A DNA stretch of 64,000 nt from Epinephelus fuscoguttatus. Lineage: Eukaryota > Chordata > Actinopteri > Perciformes > Serranidae. The notes beneath the pieces were generated by a model that saw nothing but the letters and a program-made list of their open reading frames with translations, was not told the origin of the DNA and did not search any database. This document shows positions 58,600 to 64,000 of the stretch, piece by piece. The first letter of the stretch is position 1; every line of letters starts with the position of its first letter. Made by a program: the position numbers and the translations under genes. Location: assembly GCF_011397635.1 (NCBI RefSeq), contig NC_064769.1, positions 12,789,207 to 12,853,206 on the forward strand, given 5' to 3'.

Positions 58600-59540
58600 C
58601 TTAATGGCTGAAATATGATGGAGTGCAAAAAACAGCAGTCCATTGAATGACCATTTGAGGCAGGCTCCAGAAGCAAGTTAATCCCTATCAGTGCCTGGAT
58701 ATAAAGATGAAAAACACGTCTCCACTTCCTCCCACTGTATGAAGATGAAGCCAAAATATCCCCAATATGGCTGCTGCCATTTTGCATTGGTGACGTCATT
58801 TGGAGCCAGTAGCTGTGATCTTGAGTTCCCGCCCACACAACTGTCCAACCAATCACGCGCAGTGCCAGCACACCGATGGGCACACATAACTGTCAATAAT
58901 TAAAACCCTTTTTATAGCATCAAATAACTAATTAATTAATTAGTCATCAGAAAAACAAACGGTTGAGAATACCTCACTGTGATAAGAGTATACCTGAAAT
59001 GATGGACACCATCTTTTTTTAATGTATGCTTTGATTTTTTTTTAGTTTGGCCCATGTCCCATTCTCTAACATGGTGGAGGCAAAGTCTATGACCTATACT
59101 GCAGCCAGCCACCAGGGGGTGATTGAGATGTTTTGGCTTCACTTTTGGGGAGCTGTTATATCGTCCATCTCTATATACAGTCTGATCCCCATAGAATCCC
59201 ATGTTAAAGGTCTAGTGTGTGGGATTTGGTGGCATCTAGTGGTGAGGTTGCAGATTGCAACCAACTGAAACTTCTCCCATATGTCAAGCGTGTATGAGAA
59301 TATGGTAGTCTGTGCGAAAACGCAAATGACCCTATCTGGAGCTAATATTTGTTTTGTCCATTCTTGGCTACTGTAGAATTTTATAGCGCTCCTCCATTAA
59401 AATATGGTCAATTTTGGCTCCAAAAACCAAGATGCTGATAGCTAAAATGCCAAACTCAAGACTGCAAAATGGAAGTCCACAAACCAATGGGTGACGTCAC
59501 GGTGGTTGCGTCCATTATTCTTTATACAACCTATGGTTTT
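58600..59540 (-). repeat. element C reverse copy with other repeats inside (kcnt1 intron)
   Basis: The left part (GACCATTTGAGGCAGGCTCC, reverse of the C tail) and right part (CCAATGGGTGACGTCACGGT, CTTTATACAACCTATGGTTT, reverse of the C head) bracket unrelated common fish repeats, including AAAGGTCTAGTGTGTGGGAT and GGTGGCATCTAGTGGTGAGG at about 59,205-59,250. Confidence 0.6.
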
Positions 59541-59639
59541 CATGCACTCTCAACATGTGGTGTTCAGGTGTTAAAGCTTGCCCAGTCAGTGGATGTTATT
59601 TTTATTGAAATTTTAATTTAACTTCAAAATAGGAGAGCT

Positions 59640-60008
59640 ACTTACAACCTTTCCACGTACCCTCAAGCAATTGCAGAACTACCCCCTGGGGTGCAGGTAC
59701 CCCAAGTTGGTGATCACTGGTCAGTTGACAGTTAAAGAATTGGCAGCTACTTTAATAATCACTTCTTTGTTTAAGTAATTTCTAAAACAAAAAAAGCAGA
59801 TAGACTACACTTCTAAACTGGTTTTCTTGACCTTTTATGATAGTGAATGGAATAATTTGGGAAGTTTGGACTGTTGGTTGATCGAAACAAGACATTTAAA
59901 GACATCACCTCAGTATGTAGGGAATTGTGATGATGATTGATGATTAATCAAGGCAAATAATTAATTTTTTACTAATAATAATGGTTGTTGGTTGCAGTTC
60001 TAAACCAC
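59640..60008. repeat. transposon ends and decayed TAGGGCTGCAAC-type fragment
   Basis: GCAGGTACCCCAAGTTGGTG with ATCACTGG at about 59,695-59,720 looks like a hAT-type terminus. GATTGATGATTAATCAAG and GGTTGCAGTTCTAAACC (59,935-60,005) are remnants of the element at 43,503-43,882. Confidence 0.4.
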
Positions 60009-62580
60009 ATGATGAAAAAGGATTTGTAACTTTAAAATGACTGAATTGCAAATACGGCTGCGAAAAAGCAACATGTTAGGCTGTAAGCTGATTAGTCTTG
60101 AAGTATTTGTCAAACAAATCTCTCTATCGTCAATTTGTCCATCATATTCATCGCTCTTCACTTCAAGTAGCAGCTGCTGTTCCTCTTCTGTGTTACTTTT
60201 TGTCCTCATTACTTCTGGCATATTAAAAAAAAAACCAACCTTTTTTGACAGGTGGCAGAGACTATTTGACGTCATCACCGTTCTGTTAGTCATCTTGTGT
60301 TTCTCTAACCTATCAGAAGTTCTGACTGCCGACCTCCTTTCCTTTTTTTTTTACAGCTGACAAATACTTGAATTAGCATTCAACCCCACTTGACCCACCT
60401 TTGTGGCTGTGTTTGGACTCGTTACATCAGAGTCATTGTGCACGGAGTGTTTACCTTGTCTACCCCCTGCAGTCTTAGCATACACAACAACATACACAAG
60501 TGCAGTTTGGAGTGCTCTCTCACCCTGTAATATGGCATAAGTGGTGTTTGTGGTTTTGGTTGTGTCAGGTTTGACAAAGGAAGTGAAGCCAGAAACAGGG
60601 AAGAGTATGGGGTGCTGTCCGTGGTGCTGAAAAGGAAGACACTTCTGTGGTTTTTGAGATGGGAAGTAGGCTAGGTGTGTGCATGTGTTTGAGACATTCC
60701 CCCAAGAATTTATTTGAAACTTGAAGAGAAAAAAAGTTTGCCTGGAAACATGTTTTTGCGACCTAATTCACAATAAGAATTCAAAATGAGTTCTCACCAC
60801 CAGTAGCTCTGTTATCTACCTGTCCTCATCCATACTCTCGCCTCTTTTACCCTCAGCTCTGTACTTTGCTGCGGCATCTGAGCTCGACGACAAGATCAGT
60901 AGCAGTCTTCTGTTTTTCTGAGTACCACCTCATTTGTTTTTGTCCTGAGACTCAAAACTGTGCTACGGCAAATATTTAGATCACTTCTTGTCTCTTTGTG
61001 TAAAACAAAGAAAGTCAAAAAATAGCTTCAAAAGGAAAAACATCTTCCTCTACTCTGTTATTACAGTGTTTTTAAAGAGTGCTGGATTTGTTTAACAATC
61101 TCAAGCAGTTAGTTATATGTTCATATTTGCGTTTCCTTAAGATATTTACCCAGCATGTAAGCTCAGGATCTGCCAGATGGACCTCAGGAGAGTGATGATC
61201 AAATGTAATTTTAGATGTGATTACAGCAGCAGCAAACCTTTGAGCCTGCAGTGCTGTTTGTAATATTTGACACGTCTATTTGATGAGGAAAAACAAGAAG
61301 CTCTGCCAAAGCTTTCAGTCAAGGGTGATCTTTCCCCAGCTGTCCTTGCAACAACCACTGTTTTCTCCTCGATACATTTTCAGATCCTATTTAGACAGTT
61401 ATCATTTTTCCGCTCGTACCCCGCAAATGAACCCATCTCCTGTCCCGGGTGTTGCTGGAGGTGACCGATTTTCAGTGGTCAGCCTGCGGGCTTGTGTATC
61501 CGTGAACTCCCAAATGTCACTGGACACATCTTTCCAGGGGATCATCCATCGCTCAGAGGTTCCTTTCTAAAAAGCAGGCATGCATGAGAAGAAAGACACA
61601 AAAGCATGTGCACAATATTGTCAAGCTAACAGCCTTGTTTGAAGTGCTGTAGTCTTTCTCTCAGGCCCACTCCTTCATTTGTACATTCTCCTTTCATCTG
61701 TGCTTCTGCCTTCTGTCGCCTTCTGTCCAATTTACTTTGTTTATCACATTTCTTCCCATTTTAAATGTCCTCATTATTCACACCTAAGTGAGGTATTTCC
61801 GAGCTAAACTTAGCGATATATTAATGCATAAATGTAAATGTCACATATTTCACAGACAGGAGTTATGGCATGAGGGTCTCGACATGCAACTTGGAAAGCT
61901 GCACTGAGTGGCGCCACCAGCGTGGGCGAAAGGGTGGGGGGGTTCAAGTGGAGTGGCCTCTTCCGGTATTTTCAAAAAGCACTGACTCACGGTGGAGGTC
62001 ATCTATAAATTATTACTTCAGACTCTTCAAATTAAGAGAAGACAGAAAAGGTGGGAGGGATGGAAGGGATGCAGAGGAGAGAGGGAGACAGAGAGAGAAC
62101 ATTGTTCTTCATTTTCTTTTTGTCTGAATTTCTGCTCCAATCCAAATAAACATCTATCTTTCTGTTGCTGCATGTCACTTATGATGCCAAAAAACCTCCT
62201 CATCAGTTGAGCATAGAGAGGGCTCTCCGCCTCCTGTTGCTTTCACTTGACAGATGAGCAAAACAGAAAAACAGAAAGACAGACAGTGCATGGCTTTGGG
62301 CTTTTTAAGTCATGAAGGCTTCAGATGACAAATCTGAAACTTTTCTATGTCGCTGTAAAACTGACATGCTGCAGCTGATGATGCCTGGTGCCATCTGTAA
62401 GAAGGAAAAAGAAAGGAAACAAATCAGTGTTTATCTGCAGCACATCAGAACATTCCTCCAGTATGTCACAGTGAATGTTTACAGCTTCATCAGGAGCTGC
62501 AGTGCTGCTGGGGAGGACCATGCTGCAACACATCATTTTAGGGTTATTCCTGTCATGGAAACGTTGCTGTGGCAACAGGC
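60009..62580. other. kcnt1 intron, no further exon recognised
   Basis: Open frames at 60,037-60,360, 61,280-61,570, 61,870-62,127 and 62,312-62,674 (85-120 codons) were inspected. None shows channel motifs or fits the phase-2 pattern of neighbouring exons. Confidence 0.45.
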
Positions 62581-62584
62581 CCGC

Positions 62585-62615
62585 GCGCGAGAGAGAGAGA
62601 AAGGAGAGAGAGAGA
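62585..62615. repeat. GA-rich microsatellite
   Basis: CGCGCGAGAGAGAGAGAAAG followed by further GAGA. Low-complexity sequence; it falls inside the 120-codon frame that I rejected. Confidence 0.75.
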
Positions 62616-62885
62616 TTGTATACACTTCTAAAAATATTCCAATAAGCACTTCAGTCCTCAAAATAAATCAATAATCAAACAAAGCTTTGTCTTTGAATTC
62701 TTATTTTTTAAGCTCCCTGTTATCTGCGTGTTTGGATTTTTTTCCCTCTCTAAAAATAATTCATCCTCCGACAAACACAGTTAGTGCTGAGTTGTTTCAG
62801 AGCTGCGGGGAGGCGCGTTGGTCAAGGAGCTTACAGTGTAGGAATTAAGACTGACTGCACGACGCAGCCACAGGTGTCCTGCACG

Positions 62886-62974
62886 ATGGATCCGAGGATC
62901 GTCATCCCCACCTGGGTCAATCCGTCCGTGGGCAGCTGGAGATCGGACCCTTTTGGTAGTGATGCGGGGCAGAG
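62886..62974 (+). CDS. kcnt1: kcnt1 alternative first exon, Slack-A-like N terminus
   Basis: The ATG at 62,886 has a strong Kozak context (A at -3, G at +4) and opens a 29-codon exon beginning MDPRIVIPTW and ending DPFGSDAGQ plus two bases, with donor AGAG|GTAGGG. It ends in phase 2, as the exons at 55,268 and 58,250 do, so it can join the same downstream exon. From memory the mammalian Slack-A N terminus contains GSDVGQR, matching GSDAGQR here. A second promoter for a shorter-leader channel isoform is the natural reading. It is a single short exon with similarity over about 10 residues, so confidence is moderate. Confidence 0.6.
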
Positions 62975-63589
62975 GTAGGGCCACATGGAGCCTCAGAGGT
63001 GTGCATGGTGTCCTGGTGTCAGTGGAGTCGTGCTGAATGCGGTGAGGGTGTGAGAAGTTTGTGTTGTTGCCAGTTCTTATTTTACAACTAAGAGAAATTG
63101 CAATCGTGCGATGCATTTGAAGATGGACGAAACAAACAACGTGCGCTCGCTCTGCCAATTTGATATGCGCGCCCAAAAACTGCTGAGATCCACAGAAATG
63201 CCTGCGTGTTTACTCATCCGTCCTTACCTGACAGAAAGTCATATTCAATCATGGTCACAACTGCTGTAATATAAAGTAACGATTGTTATAATCGGGTCAT
63301 TAATGTTCTAATCTTTTGGTTATTTAAGTGTCAGAATATTGAAAAATGCTCATCACGATTTCCACGTAGGCTTATTGAACATATTTGTTTTGTGCACCAA
63401 CATTTCAAAGCCTAAAGATCTGTAATGTATTATCATATAACACTCAGAAAGGCAGGAAATATTCACACCTGAGAAGACAACAAATGATTCTTTGGATTTT
63501 TTTTTTGCAGAAGAAATGACTTATTTTTTTTTTTGATAGTTGTGACATCTGTTCAATTAATCGACTAGCCTAATTGTTTCAACTCTAGC

Positions 63590-63720
63590 GTTTGAGATTT
63601 GGGCTGCAATTAACAAATTTTTTCATTGTCAGTTTGTCTGCATTTATTTAGTTAATTGATTAATAGTTTAGTCTATAAAATGTCTGATAGATGTTTATCA
63701 CAGTTACTTAAATCCTAATG
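63590..63720. repeat. decayed GGGCTGCAA(C/T)TAAC-type miniature element
   Basis: GGGCTGCAATTAACAAATTT, ATTGATTAATAGTTTAGTC and TATAAAATGTCTGATAGATG follow the layout of the very common fish element represented at 43,503-43,882, in opposite orientation. Confidence 0.6.
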
Positions 63721-63777
63721 TGTCTCTTCCTATTGCTTATTTGACCAACCAGTAATCCATAACCTACAGGTGTAGAA

Positions 63778-63985
63778 TTCAGGGGGGACCCAGGGGACAT
63801 GTCCACCACAATAAAAACATAAAAATAGGAAAGGACTTTTATTTTGACACAATTAAAGACATTTACACCATACACTTTAATTCACCAGAGTGCAGGAAAT
63901 TAAGTGTTTGATGCTTGAAGTTTTCTGGCGGAGGACCACCAAACCCCCTGTTTCATACGTGTCCTCAGTTAAGGCATAGAAAAAC
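63778..63985. repeat. probable dispersed DNA element with CAGGGGGGACC-like end
   Basis: Starts TTCAGGGGGGACCCAGGGGA, CATGTCCACC and contains a long AT-rich middle and GGCGGAGGACCACCAAACCC. I recall a fish interspersed element with this end; the boundary on the right is unclear. Confidence 0.4.
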
Positions 63986-64000
63986 TGAAATTATTCCTAT

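Noticed and set aside
62312-62674. 120-codon frame in the kcnt1 intron
   Set aside because: Contains a GA microsatellite, no channel motif, and no phase-compatible splice sites.
1-64000. CRISPR array, bacterial operon, phage or plasmid system
   Set aside because: No regularly spaced direct repeats with unique spacers and no dense same-strand long frames. The tandem arrays present (48-bp and 53-bp units) have no spacers.

Overview
This window is teleost fish (probably percomorph) nuclear DNA. It has GT-AG introns and widely spaced small exons, it is AT-rich and crowded with transposon relics typical of ray-finned fish (tRNA-headed SINEs, hAT and TTAA-type miniature elements, Tc1-like elements), and its genes read directly as vertebrate orthologues. 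There are no bacterial-style operons, CRISPR arrays, phage genes or plasmid genes.

Layout. Positions 1 to about 38,300 hold no coding exon that I can recognise. They contain SINEs, palindromic miniature elements, hAT-like elements with target-site duplications, a 48-bp-unit minisatellite (5,564-6,317) and a 53-bp-unit tandem repeat. At 38,641-39,756 (minus strand) is an intact intronless reading frame for a beta-1,3-galactosyltransferase-like Golgi protein, the b3galt9 orthologue. Diverging from it on the plus strand is psmd5, the 26S proteasome assembly factor S5b. Ten exons between 41,803 and 47,498 can be traced, with every splice phase agreeing, and give 504 codons, the length I recall for the human protein. 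The 2-kb gap between the two start codons holds a non-LTR retrotransposon fragment flanked by two copies of a short dispersed repeat; one copy ends right at the psmd5 start codon.

From 47.5 to 55.2 kb is intergenic sequence with a hAT miniature element flanked by a perfect 8-bp duplication, a decayed Tc1-like transposon and a nested foldback element. From 55,268 to the right edge lies the 5' part of kcnt1, the sodium-activated potassium channel Slack. It has a first exon resembling the Slack-B N terminus, a second exon with the conserved cytoplasmic N-terminal motif, and, 4.5 kb downstream, a second candidate first exon resembling the Slack-A N terminus. The channel core lies beyond the right edge.

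The three genes do not form a pathway; they are neighbours by conserved synteny (all three map to human 9q, from memory). No clearly new biological system was found. The most interesting points are the unusual DxD region of b3galt9, the repeat-derived and apparently duplicated psmd5 5' region, the two kcnt1 first exons, and the palindromic elements able to form long hairpins.
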